Shown here one piece after another: positions 19,690-28,818 of a stretch of DNA of 64,000 nt. The notes beneath the pieces are model-generated. The model made no database searches and had not been told where the DNA came from. It was given only the letters and a program-made list of their open reading frames with translations. The DNA lies in contig JAADVB010000004.1 in the NCBI GenBank assembly GCA_023334545.1, positions 1 through 64,000 of the forward strand. The letters are read 5' to 3'. Origin of the DNA: Salisapilia sapeloensis. Its lineage: Eukaryota; Oomycota; Peronosporomycetes; Peronosporales; Salisapiliaceae. The first letter of the stretch is position 1. Each line of letters begins with the position of its first letter. The translations under genes and the position numbers were made by a program.

Positions 19690-21664
19690 ATGGCGGGAGT
19701 AGCGACGGCGCTCGTACGTTCTTACTACCACTAAATTCTTTTTCTAAAGCCATCTAGATGCTAACACGTTCACTGCATGATCCTAATCTACTAATAAAAC
19801 AGGGCGACAGTCTCCGAGACAAGGTACAGAATGCCAAGATCCTCGTTGTCGGCGCTGGTGGCATCGGTACGTGCTTTGCGCTTCCACTTGAATCCTACGT
19901 ATTAACAAATCACATACGACAGGATGCGAGCTACTAAAGAACCTTGTATTGAGTGGATTCGAGGATATTCACGTCGTGGACCTGGACACGATCGACGTTT
20001 CCAACTTGAATCGACAGTTTCTCTTTCGATCCAAGCACGTTGGTCAGCCTAAGGCGCTCGTGGCAAAGGAGGCTGTGGAAAAGTTCAACCCAAAAGCACG
20101 CGTCACGGCCCATCATGGCAACATCAAATCGCCAGCCTTTGGCATGAGCTACATCGAACAGTTCTCGCTCGTCTTCAATGCGCTCGACAATGTCGATGCT
20201 CGCAAGCACGTCAATCGCCTGTGCCTAGCGACTGGCAAGCCCTTGATCGAGAGTGGAACGACTGGATACTTGGGCCAAGTGGCTGTGATTAAGAAGGGAG
20301 AGACCGAGTGCTACGAGTGTACGGAGAAGGCGACACAAAAGGTGTATCCTATCTGCACTATCCGCAGCACACCTGACAAGATGGTCCACTGCATCGTATG
20401 GGCAAAGGAATTGTATAAGTTGCTATTCGGTCAAGCGGACGAGTCCATGCTGTATGAGTCACCCGACGGGGAAGACAAGTCTGTCTTTATGCATCTCGTC
20501 AACCGTCCTTCCGAACTGTCTTCTGATGACATCAACGCTCTGCTTTCGTACGCCAAAGGCGTGTTGCAAGGACTCTTTCATCTTGAAATAGATAAGAAAC
20601 TGGAAATGAACGAGTACAAGACGGCCGCAAAGGTGCCTCAGGCTCTGCGCCTGGACTCTTTGATCAACGACAGTGACCTCCAAAATCTCCAAATACAGTT
20701 GGAAAAGGAAAAGAACGCCGAGAAGGTTGACCAAGTGTGGGACGACCGAAAGGTCTGGAGCAAAGAGGAGTCTGCTCGGCGCTTCCTCTCGACCATCGTC
20801 CGAACGCTACATGAGAAAGGAACTCGAGAGCACGTGGGGTCTCTCCAGTTCGACAAGGACGACGCGTTGGCAATGGAATTTGTTGCTGCAGCAGCTAACC
20901 TCCGAGCAGCCGTGTTCAGCATCCAAACGGAATCCTTGTACAACTGCAAAGGCATCGCAGGCAACATCATCCCTGCCATCGCCACCACCAACGCCGTCGT
21001 GGGCGGACTCCAGGTGCTCGAAGCCTTCCGTATCCTGCGCGACGAAAAGCCCGTGCGTGAAAAGTGTCACTTTACCTACTGCAATCGGACGTGGGACTCT
21101 CGAGGCATGCTACTGAATCCGACGCAGTTGGGTGCGCCGAATCCCAAGTGCCTCGCCTGTAACCAGCAGCTTTTGGAGCTACGCATCGACACGACGAAGA
21201 CGACGTTGCGAGAGGTCGTGGACAACGTTCTGAAGAAGAAGCTGGGGATGAATGAACCTGCCATCAGCATTGGCGCCAATACCATCTACGAGGAAGGAGA
21301 GGAGGCAGAGGCAGCTCTGCAGCAGCACTTGGGCAAGAACCTCATGGACTTGCCTGCGGGTGGCGTGCGCGATGACGTGGTGCTGACGATCGAGGATTTC
21401 TCCCAAGACTTTGAGTGTCGACTGCGGATCCTCCAAACGCCCGTCGAGAGCTTTGGTGAAGAGGCGACGGAGCTATTCCAGCTCGGCGGCGAGCTCCAGG
21501 CGACGCAAGCGGACACGACAGAAGAGCAGGCGGACGATCAGGACGAGGATGATGAGCTCTTAGAAGTCTGGGACGACTCGGTGGAAAGTGTTGGAGAGAA
21601 GCGTCCATGGAAAGAGCCGCCGAGCGTTCAAAGTCGGAAGAGCGCTAGAACGACGGAAGGATAG
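19690..21664 (+). CDS. UBA2: SUMO-activating enzyme subunit 2 (Uba2/SAE2)
   Basis: Three exons (19690-19713, 19803-19866, 19923-21664) give 609 residues; human UBA2 has 640. The 24-nt first exon encodes MAGVATAL. Joining it restores the adenylation-domain start, with the nucleotide-binding loop VVGAGGIGCELLKNL split by the second intron. Next come DLDTIDVSNLNRQFLF, zinc ligands CYEC and, far downstream, CLAC. The catalytic Cys is in PICTIR at about residue 174 (human C173), followed by HCIVWAKELY. A ubiquitin-fold domain and acidic tail end the protein, with a basic KKRPWK-like nuclear signal. With SAE1 it activates SUMO and passes it to Ubc9 in the nucleus. All hallmarks are intact. The tiny first exon would be missed by simple ORF calling. 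Confidence 0.97.
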
Positions 21665-21854
21665 TCAACCGGATGCTGGTACACCCTCTTTTCCGTCTTG
21701 TACTTTTTTCCACCGTTTGAACTTGGATCTTTTCTTTGCCCATACGCTACTCGTACACTCCCAAATTTTAAACTGACATCCGCGCCGAAGCTGCCACCAC
21801 GAGAGGGAAAAAGGTCGAACGCCGCTTCACGCTCCTCGCTCCAGACCTACCTAC

Positions 21855-23657
21855 ATGCCTCGATCGTGGCAGGCCAAGACGCCCACGCCCACGACAGTAC
21901 AAGAGCCTACCATGGACGCGCCACAGTCGCCCAGGAGACGACGAAAGTACCCTAATAAGCTCAAGGAGGCCACGCGCAGAGCCAAAGCCGACGCGCCCCG
22001 CCGAAAACTCTTGTCGCCGTCCGACCAACCATCCACGGAACACATTAAAATAGGCGTACACATGCCGGAGAAGGTGGAGGTCACGGACGACGACGCGCCA
22101 ATGCACAAAAAGCGACGCAAGCAAGGCTCTGCACCGTCGACGCCGCAGGTGGCGTCCTGGCATTGGAGCAATTTAGACGTCTACTTTGACTCATGCACCA
22201 CGCGACACGTCCAGCAATTAGCCTCCGTCCGGAAATCCTTGGCGCAGACCGTTTCCACGTACCGTCAGTCGGCACATTCACTTGCAGCAGACGAGACAAC
22301 TGGAGTGGCCATCGGTCGAGATAGCGACTTAACTTGTCTAGAAGTATACAGGTCTCCGCGTAGAGGACGCAACTATAGGGATGTGTGGGCAGAGTATGAT
22401 TATCTAATAAAGGAGAAGCGAGAGGACGGTGGCGATAGTGTCTCGTTAGATCAAGTGGTCCAGACCGGGTCGGAGTTGGTCCACGGCTATGACGACGATC
22501 TCTTCCAGTCGTACATCGACCGTCTCGAGCACCAGTATCAGCAGACGCGTACAAAGGGTCCGGAAGACAAATGTGGTAGAAAGCGGAAGCGTCCGGACGT
22601 CACCAGTCCTCTAAAGCAGAATAATGTAGCTATTCAGGAGCAAGGACTGGACAAAGACGTTTTACCCAACATTCCCTCTTCCTGTCTTCACCCTGCCTCC
22701 TGTGGAAGATGGACTGCACCTGTGGCTCTCGATCCATGCCATGTCCATCCGGCCAGTTTCAGTCGCTCTAAGAAAGCTCGGTGGCAGGAAGAAGTGGTAC
22801 AGTCGACTGATGATAATAGTACGGATCCAAAGAGTAGCAAGGTCGACACGACAACCTCCTTTGCAGATAAGCCCGCTATCTTTGGAGATGCCGTAGAAGA
22901 AGACGAAATTTCTGTCGCCCTTCAGCACACCATTTCCAAGCTAGTTCCTCTGTCTCAAGTCCAGTGGCGACGAACTCAGACGCTGCTGGAGCGAGTGCAG
23001 ATGTCCTGCCAGCTCCAGCAGATCGAACGAGAGGAAAAGGAGACAGCTCGCAGGTTGGAGAGAATGTACATGCAGTTATTCCCACCAACCACACCTTCAG
23101 ACAATAACACTTCACAAGCAGCGTACGATTTAACGGCTCCGCGAGACGCTGGACGGTTATCAGATCCAAACGTACCGAGACCATTGGAAATTCGCACGAC
23201 GCCACAGGATGTCATCGAGTACTGCGGCAGACTCCACTGTCTTCACGATTGCGCATTACGACCGGCGGTGGAGGCGTCCATTGAATACGGTATGAGGCTA
23301 CAGGTCGGAGAAGAGTTGGACGTGCTGGATCAGAACGGCAGTTGGGGAGGCGCGAGGGTACTCGATGTCTATCGCCAAGCCCAGCTGCCAAGGTTTGTTC
23401 AACTCCGTTTCTATCAGCATCCGAGAGAAGCGCTTGAGTGGGTGAGTGTGGCCGACGCTCGCTTGCTTCCGCGAGGTGCCGCGTGCGGTGCCATTGCGTA
23501 CACGTTACCGACGACCAAGCATCGAAAGGAGAAAGTAAAGTTCGATGAGGAGTTGGCTAGAGCTCTGCAAAAAATGTTTTTGAAGAGGAAAGCGGACTTG
23601 GTGGAGAGGCAGGAGCGTAAAGCAGCAAGCAAAAAGATTAAGAGTAAGAAAATGTAG
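21855..23657 (+). CDS. Nuclear-type protein with Tudor/Agenet-like domain
   Basis: A single exon encodes 600 residues; the first ATG of the frame is used. The N terminus is very basic (RRRRKYPNKLKEATRRAKAD), with several KKRRK-type nuclear signals. Internal basic clusters and a helical, coiled-coil-like stretch (LQQIEREEKETARRLERMY, about 390-410) follow. Near residues 475-540 a small beta-rich unit, GEELDVLDQNGSWGGARVLDVY to LEWVSVADARLLPRG, resembles Tudor/Agenet/MBT-type folds that read methylated residues. The C terminus is lysine-rich. A chromatin or RNA-processing role is inferred only from the composition and the Tudor-like unit. No orthologue is recognised. It lies 190 bp downstream of UBA2 on the same strand. 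Confidence 0.75.
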   Translation: MPRSWQAKTPTPTTVQEPTMDAPQSPRRRRKYPNKLKEATRRAKADAPRRKLLSPSDQPSTEHIKIGVHMPEKVEVTDDDAPMHKKRRKQGSAPSTPQVASWHWSNLDVYFDSCTTRHVQQLASVRKSLAQTVSTYRQSAHSLAADETTGVAIGRDSDLTCLEVYRSPRRGRNYRDVWAEYDYLIKEKREDGGDSVSLDQVVQTGSELVHGYDDDLFQSYIDRLEHQYQQTRTKGPEDKCGRKRKRPDVTSPLKQNNVAIQEQGLDKDVLPNIPSSCLHPASCGRWTAPVALDPCHVHPASFSRSKKARWQEEVVQSTDDNSTDPKSSKVDTTTSFADKPAIFGDAVEEDEISVALQHTISKLVPLSQVQWRRTQTLLERVQMSCQLQQIEREEKETARRLERMYMQLFPPTTPSDNNTSQAAYDLTAPRDAGRLSDPNVPRPLEIRTTPQDVIEYCGRLHCLHDCALRPAVEASIEYGMRLQVGEELDVLDQNGSWGGARVLDVYRQAQLPRFVQLRFYQHPREALEWVSVADARLLPRGAACGAIAYTLPTTKHRKEKVKFDEELARALQKMFLKRKADLVERQERKAASKKIKSKKM

Positions 23658-23791
23658 AGCGTTGGGTTTTCGCTCGAGATAATACACTGAGATTACGTGA
23701 GAACGCTGCTGTCACTTGCTGCGATGGGTGCTTGGCATACGATGCATACTAATTTTTTAATCGTCTGAACGACACGAAGTAGCACAGGAAC

Positions 23792-25390
23792 ATGCGAACG
23801 AGTCCTGTCCAAAGCACTTCGAGTGATCAGCAGGAAGCCGACGTCGAAAGCTCACGAGCATACCATGTCGTCAGACAGAGCAAAGTCGACGACGCATCAC
23901 CTCTCACCGGCGCTCTGTCCTATCTAAAGCCACGCTGGATTATCCTCAGTTACTCTGCAGTCTCGCTCAGTACTCTTCTTCTTCTCTTCTACTTCAGCTT
24001 CTTTGCGTCAACAGTCGACTCCAAAGACGGATCCCCATCCCACCCCGAATGGCTGGACTGCCGCTCGTGGGCCTATGGAGATGACTGTGGCATCGATGGC
24101 GTCGATTGTCGACCATTCGAATCCAAATGGAGTAGCTTTCGATGCCCTTCCCGTTGCTCCATGAGCGGAGACAGCTCACTTGTGGTGTATGGCTCCCATC
24201 CGTATCGCGCAGACTCGAGGCTGTGTCGAGCTGCCATTCACGCCGGGGTCATCGGATCCAACGGCGGCTGTGGTCTGTATCGATTTGCTGGACCAGCCAA
24301 CGCTTTTGCGTCGTCCGAAAAGCACGGCGTCCAAACTGAACAAGTCTTGTCATGGTTCCCTAAGACTGTTGAGTTCCAAGCGGCTAGCAGTAGTTTCTGT
24401 ACTGATCTATCCTGGTGGATTCTGGCCGTATCCATCGTCCTCTTTGCAGGCTACTCTTTGGTCCCACAGGCAAACCCTCTACTACTCTTCCAAGCGCTGC
24501 TTGCATGGGGCTTATTCTACGTCCGACTTATCGGTCAACCAAATAGTATAGACTACACGAGCACCATCCTAAATAGTTTTGGAGAGTCGTTTGTAGTGCT
24601 TGCAGTCGGCTACACTCTGTACAACCTCGGTCCGATACACGTGTTCAGAGATTGGGAAGCACTCTCTGGAAAGCAGAGATTACTCCGGTGGGGACTTTGC
24701 TATGTGTTACCATACCATGCTCTCCTCCATATGAATATGATCGAGTATGTGCCGTGGATGTCGTTGGGGCTTGGTGGGTATGCAGAAAGTCACGCGAATG
24801 CCGGAACCTATATTCTGTACTCTATCCTGGGCATCCTCTTCCTCATGGCACTCGCCTGGTTTATCTTTCGCATTTACAAAGCCAGCCTTTGGAAAAAGTA
24901 TACTATCATGTACGCGATTGTTGTGGTCAGTGTCCTCCTCTCATGGGCTCTTTTTCCATCTACGAGTTTCCATTTCCACCATACCATGTTCGGCGCTTTT
25001 TTCCTTCCGATTACTCGGTTCCCAACATACCAGTCTGCTATTGCACAATCGGCCTTGCTAGGATGCTTCATCCAAGGGTACGCGGCATGGGGCTGGACAT
25101 CGTACTTGGAGATCAAGCCGACGTACTTGACAGTACCTGTGCCCGAGCAGGAGCCAAATACGACAAACATATCAAGTCATTCGGTCGTGATCGAGTGGGA
25201 GACTTTGGATGATGTTGTTGCGTACTCGCTGAAGCTGAACAATGTTGAAAAATATCGAGGTGTCGATGCGAACACCACTTTGGATGGTCTCGAGCGAAAT
25301 ATGACGTACTATATATCGGTCGCGGGGATTCTCGAGTATGGTGCCACTGGCAAGTACGGTGAAATTGGCAACTTTTCGACGTTAGCGTGA
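23792..25390 (+). CDS. LCCL-domain polytopic membrane protein with FN3-like tail
   Basis: A single exon encodes 532 residues. A first hydrophobic span lies at about 50-75. An LCCL domain follows (about 95-190) with the family signature: CPSRCS, VYGSHPYRADSRLCRAAIHAGV, a GGCGLY turn and late cysteines. Seven more hydrophobic spans occupy about 205-440. After the last, residues 450-532 form a fibronectin type III-like unit (SVVIEWE, YSLKLN, TLDGLERNMTYYISV). LCCL domains are lumenal or extracellular and bind lipid or glycan ligands. LCCL-polytopic proteins are also known in fungi. Topology predicts the LCCL domain outside the cytosol; with seven further spans the FN3-like tail would be on the opposite side unless one span is re-entrant. 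The ligand is unknown. Confidence 0.85.
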   Translation: MRTSPVQSTSSDQQEADVESSRAYHVVRQSKVDDASPLTGALSYLKPRWIILSYSAVSLSTLLLLFYFSFFASTVDSKDGSPSHPEWLDCRSWAYGDDCGIDGVDCRPFESKWSSFRCPSRCSMSGDSSLVVYGSHPYRADSRLCRAAIHAGVIGSNGGCGLYRFAGPANAFASSEKHGVQTEQVLSWFPKTVEFQAASSSFCTDLSWWILAVSIVLFAGYSLVPQANPLLLFQALLAWGLFYVRLIGQPNSIDYTSTILNSFGESFVVLAVGYTLYNLGPIHVFRDWEALSGKQRLLRWGLCYVLPYHALLHMNMIEYVPWMSLGLGGYAESHANAGTYILYSILGILFLMALAWFIFRIYKASLWKKYTIMYAIVVVSVLLSWALFPSTSFHFHHTMFGAFFLPITRFPTYQSAIAQSALLGCFIQGYAAWGWTSYLEIKPTYLTVPVPEQEPNTTNISSHSVVIEWETLDDVVAYSLKLNNVEKYRGVDANTTLDGLERNMTYYISVAGILEYGATGKYGEIGNFSTLA

Positions 25391-26053
25391 GTGAATCGAA
25401 ATTAAAGACTATAAGAATAAGTTTTGAAACCAAACAGTTTTCCTATCGCATCGACAGGTTTCCGCTTCCGATAGACATGGAGACAGTTGAGCCTACAGTA
25501 CACTTGACAAGCTTCATTGCACATTTGACTGTGTCCTCTCTACAGCATTGGAATCGAAAATATGATCGTTACTTTTATTGGGTCATGCATGGATTGGCGT
25601 AGTAGAGAAGACCACTTCGTAAAGTGAATACTTCGAGGCTACGATGAGCATGAGTCAACGCACAAACGTTTGCATTTCTGATAGAAAACCTCTGCTTTTA
25701 AATGAAGAGATGGTATACAAAAGCCCCAATGACAGCAGATATCCATCAAAGAGAGCTTCCAATTGCTGGGCAAGCGCCTGGATGTTCAATCTGAAACGTG
25801 ACTCAGAGTTCCTCGTATCGTTCCAGACTTGCCCCATTCGCACTCACTTCACCAGCGCTAACTTTACTGTAGTCTTACAGACTAAAAAGCTTGGTTAAGC
25901 CTCCCTGTAGGTGTAGTGTCCATCCAAGCAGTTTTCCTATCGATGGTAACCTTGATGCCAAGTGCATTTTTAACAGAAACTTGGGCTGATGGTAAAGTCC
26001 CTGTTATAAAATGCCACTGTTTAAACTTGAGCATTAAATTGTCGAGAAGACAA
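25391..26053. other. Intergenic, no gene seen
   Basis: 663 bp between two plus-strand genes. An 84-residue plus frame (25644-25898) has no recognisable motif. It includes the 3' end of the LCCL gene and the promoter of the next gene. Confidence 0.4.
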
Positions 26054-26803
26054 ATGTCCAAGGTGTCCGGTGCTTCGCTTGCAATTATTGCCGTCACACT
26101 GACGCTGGTGGCTACGCCATTGGCTTTGTGGACGTACCAGCGCTCCATGTACGTTGTTATTGATACACTTGACGCTTGACATAGCGTAATAGAGACGCCA
26201 GAGCCTGATAATTGTGTGCCGTTCGATCTGACTGGCAACGTAGGCAGCGAAGCGAGAAACGAGAAAAGCTAAAGCTACTGTACAAGGTGGAGAACATCAT
26301 GGCAGAGATAGCCGTCCGCTTAACGCAGCTTGAAAACGAAGTGGAGGACTTTCTAGCCAATGAAGGCAGCACTGAGCCTACTCCGGAAGACGAGGAATCG
26401 GCGCTCAACTCTTGTACGATCCTCCTTGTACGATTATAAATAGGTGTAGAGTCTTATTTAAATAATCTTCGTGCTAGACTACCACTTTGACTCGCAAGGT
26501 CGAAAGTTGAAGACCAAGTGGGATTCGTACGATGTCGATGCCGAGCTGAAGCGTCTGGAAGAAGAGGAGAGAGAGCAGAATCCCAGTTCCAATCAGTCGA
26601 AGCGCTCACCGAGGGACAGAGAAAAGTTACTGAAAGCTGCTTGCGGTCTTGAACACGAGTTTGAAGCTGTTCTAGAGTTTCTGGATGGAATCAGTGGTGG
26701 CGATGACATCAAGAAACAGCGCAAGGCCGTTGTGCTCAAAATCAACGACGGTTTCCTCCCTCGCGTCGATCACATTCGGAACATGCTGCGCCCTCAGGAG
26801 TAG
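26054..26803 (+). CDS. Membrane-anchored coiled-coil protein with BAG-like domain
   Basis: Three exons (26054-26148, 26244-26413, 26478-26803) give 196 residues. Exon 1 encodes one hydrophobic segment (ASLAIIAVTLTLVATPLALW, about 7-26), acting as a signal anchor. Exon 2 starts in phase with QRSEKREKLKLLYKVENIM and is a charged helix. The third exon ends in about 70 residues resembling a BAG domain: a helix (EHEFEAVLEFLDGISGG), then KKQRKAVVLKINDGFLPRVDHI, matching the helix-2/3 pattern with basic and Asp residues that contact Hsp70. BAG proteins act as nucleotide-exchange cofactors of Hsp70. An ER- or mitochondria-anchored Hsp70 cofactor is the inference; yeast Snl1 is a known membrane-anchored BAG protein. 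Both introns restore frame. Confidence 0.75.
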
Positions 26804-26908
26804 GATGAACCGACAGCCTTACGCAGTCGTAGCCCCGTAGACCTCTGGCAAAAGAGAGAAAATTTTCCTAGCTCTTTCATACTTGTTCTGAACGTTGCGT
26901 TAACAACT

Positions 26909-28144
26909 ATGTTTCGAACGGACACAAGCCATCCAGACGAACGCATGCCACGGAGTAGGAGTAGAAGCCGCAGTCATGGGCGATCTAATCGTAGGAGAAA
27001 TCGATCGTCGGAACGCAGAACGCCTAGTAGATCTCGCTCCAGGTCTATAGATAATCGTCGAGGCAGATCGAGGAGAAATGACAGCCCATCACCTCGACGA
27101 GGCAGCTCGAACCGTTCTCCTGACCGTCGCAATCGGTCATCAGATAGAAGTAGAGATAGTCGAAGGCAACGTTCTCCACCTCGCAATAGCCGATCTGCAA
27201 AAGAGAGTGGCCGGAGCCAGTATGGCCCTCAAGATGGTCCACGACGCTCTTTTCGGACGGACTATGACGACGATCTCTTTGAGGAACGCAAACGCAAGCG
27301 AGACGCAACTCAATTTAGTATCTGGAGCGACATTCCAAGTCCTCCTCCAATGAAAAAGCCGACCGTAAAATCTGTAGAAGCGAAACCTGCTCCGGAGACC
27401 AAACGACAAGCTCGATCTCCGTCTCCGTCCTCCGCGTCTTCGTCCGACAGCTCCAGTGACTCTGAGGCTGAGCGACGTAGACGCAAACGTTCACCCAAGA
27501 AAAAGAAAAAGAGATCCAAGTCTCGACGCAAGTCGAAATCCAAATCGAAGCACAAGCACAAGCGTCGACGTCGTCCATCGACCAGCAGCTCTTCCGATTC
27601 AGAAGCGGACTCGGACGATTCCAAGAATGAGTTTGCTCCGGAACCAGAGGCACAGGACGAAGCAGAAAAGTTCAAGACGGCAGTTCAGGGCAAGGAGCAG
27701 GACGAGGACGAAGATGAAGAGATTGGACCTCAGCCGTTGCCAGAGTCGCAGCAAGTGGCTTCCTCCGTCAATTATGGTAAGAACCTGCGTCCAGGAGAAG
27801 GTCAGGCTATCGCCCAGTACGTGCAGAAGAACATGCGAATTCCTAGGCGTGGTGAGGTTGGCTGGAGCGGACAGGAGATTGAGCAGCTGGAGAACTCTGG
27901 CTACGTCATGAGCGGCAGTCGTCATCAGCAGATGAACGCAGTCCGATTGCGGAAGGAGAACCAGGTGTACACGGCTGAGGAGAAGCGTGCGTTGGCTCTT
28001 TTGAACTACGAGGAGAAGCAGCAGCGAGAGAACCAGATAATGAGCGACTTCACGCAAATGCTGCAGGACAGACTGACAAAGAAGCACGGGTCGAGACTTG
28101 TGGAAGACATGGAGCACGATGCGTCTGCGCAGCCCAAGGAATAA
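26909..28144 (+). CDS. NKAP: NKAP-family RS-rich splicing factor
   Basis: A single exon encodes 411 residues. Residues 10-110 are an arginine/serine-rich region (RSRSRSRSHGRSNRRRNRSS), followed by Lys/Arg- and acidic-rich linkers. The C-terminal 110 residues match the NKAP (SynMuv) domain closely: NLRPGEGQAIAQYVQKNMRI, PRRGEVGWSGQEIEQLE, GYVMSGSRHQQMNAVRLRK and EEKRALALLNYEEK. NKAP is a nuclear component of activated spliceosomes that contacts RNA and exon-junction factors, and in animals it is also linked to Notch and NF-kB regulation. It stops 28 bp from the stop of the convergent MTFP1 gene, so the two transcripts almost certainly overlap. Confidence 0.95.
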   Translation: MFRTDTSHPDERMPRSRSRSRSHGRSNRRRNRSSERRTPSRSRSRSIDNRRGRSRRNDSPSPRRGSSNRSPDRRNRSSDRSRDSRRQRSPPRNSRSAKESGRSQYGPQDGPRRSFRTDYDDDLFEERKRKRDATQFSIWSDIPSPPPMKKPTVKSVEAKPAPETKRQARSPSPSSASSSDSSSDSEAERRRRKRSPKKKKKRSKSRRKSKSKSKHKHKRRRRPSTSSSSDSEADSDDSKNEFAPEPEAQDEAEKFKTAVQGKEQDEDEDEEIGPQPLPESQQVASSVNYGKNLRPGEGQAIAQYVQKNMRIPRRGEVGWSGQEIEQLENSGYVMSGSRHQQMNAVRLRKENQVYTAEEKRALALLNYEEKQQRENQIMSDFTQMLQDRLTKKHGSRLVEDMEHDASAQPKE

Positions 28145-28172
28145 GCGTTCAAAATGATCTTTTTTCTTTATT

Positions 28173-28691
28173 CTAGTCGAACTGTTGGATGTAGTCCGAG
28201 GACCATTTTCGAGTCGTGCTGTCCATGCACGAGTGGACAAACTCATCGATCGGATGCACGATCAAAGGGATGACGGACAGTCCTAGCACCGTCGGCCCCC
28301 ACTTGCGTAGTACTGGAGAGCTCTTCAAGGTGCGCTCGGCGACGAACGAACTCGCAGCGACGACGCGGTTGATCGCAAAGCCTGGAATACCGACACTGGC
28401 AAAGGACTGCCAGACTAGCGTGTCAAAGGCGGCGTCTGCAATCGTCAAGTTGCGCTTCTTTTCCGAGTATCCGTTTTGTTCCGCCAGCTTCTGAGCTTTC
28501 ATGCCCTTGTCGACAGTATCCCCCACTACGTAACCGAACGCCAGCAAATAACTAGGCAGCACTAGCCGAGGAGAAATCGGCCGGAAGCTCTCTCCTAACT
28601 CATTAGAGTATCCTAGGTACCGGACAAGCGAGTCTCGCCATATATCAGGCCCGTCGCTCTTGGCCTTGTCCACCACCGCGCTCTCTTGCAT
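28173..28691 (-). CDS. MTFP1: Mitochondrial fission process protein 1 (MTP18)
   Basis: A single exon encodes 172 residues from the ATG at 28691; human MTFP1 has 166. It matches the family at DIWRDSLVRYLGYSNELGESFRP, LPSYLLAFGYVVGDTVDKG and DTLVWQSFASVGIPGFAINR. Three or so weakly hydrophobic spans are present. The frame also opens upstream to an ATG at 28859, but that start would overlap the first exon of the divergent monooxygenase by 41 bp. The extra 56 residues have no family match, so the inner ATG is preferred. MTFP1 is an inner-mitochondrial-membrane protein needed for fission and membrane integrity. Confidence 0.92.
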   Translation of the reverse strand: MQESAVVDKAKSDGPDIWRDSLVRYLGYSNELGESFRPISPRLVLPSYLLAFGYVVGDTVDKGMKAQKLAEQNGYSEKKRNLTIADAAFDTLVWQSFASVGIPGFAINRVVAASSFVAERTLKSSPVLRKWGPTVLGLSVIPLIVHPIDEFVHSCMDSTTRKWSSDYIQQFD

Positions 28692-28818
28692 GTTTGTCAA
28701 AATTGGGTGTTTGCCGAATCTTTTCTTTGTCTCGTAATGGTGGCCAAAATTACCATGGTCGACTTTATTGACTGCATAATACTGATCAGTGTAAAGTGGA
28801 AGAACGCAAGTGTACAGG
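28692..28818. promoter_or_regulatory. Short bidirectional promoter region, MTFP1 and FMO
   Basis: Only 127 bp separate the preferred MTFP1 start (minus) from the monooxygenase start (plus), so both promoters and 5' UTRs must share this space. This is inference from spacing; no motif is assigned. Confidence 0.45.
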
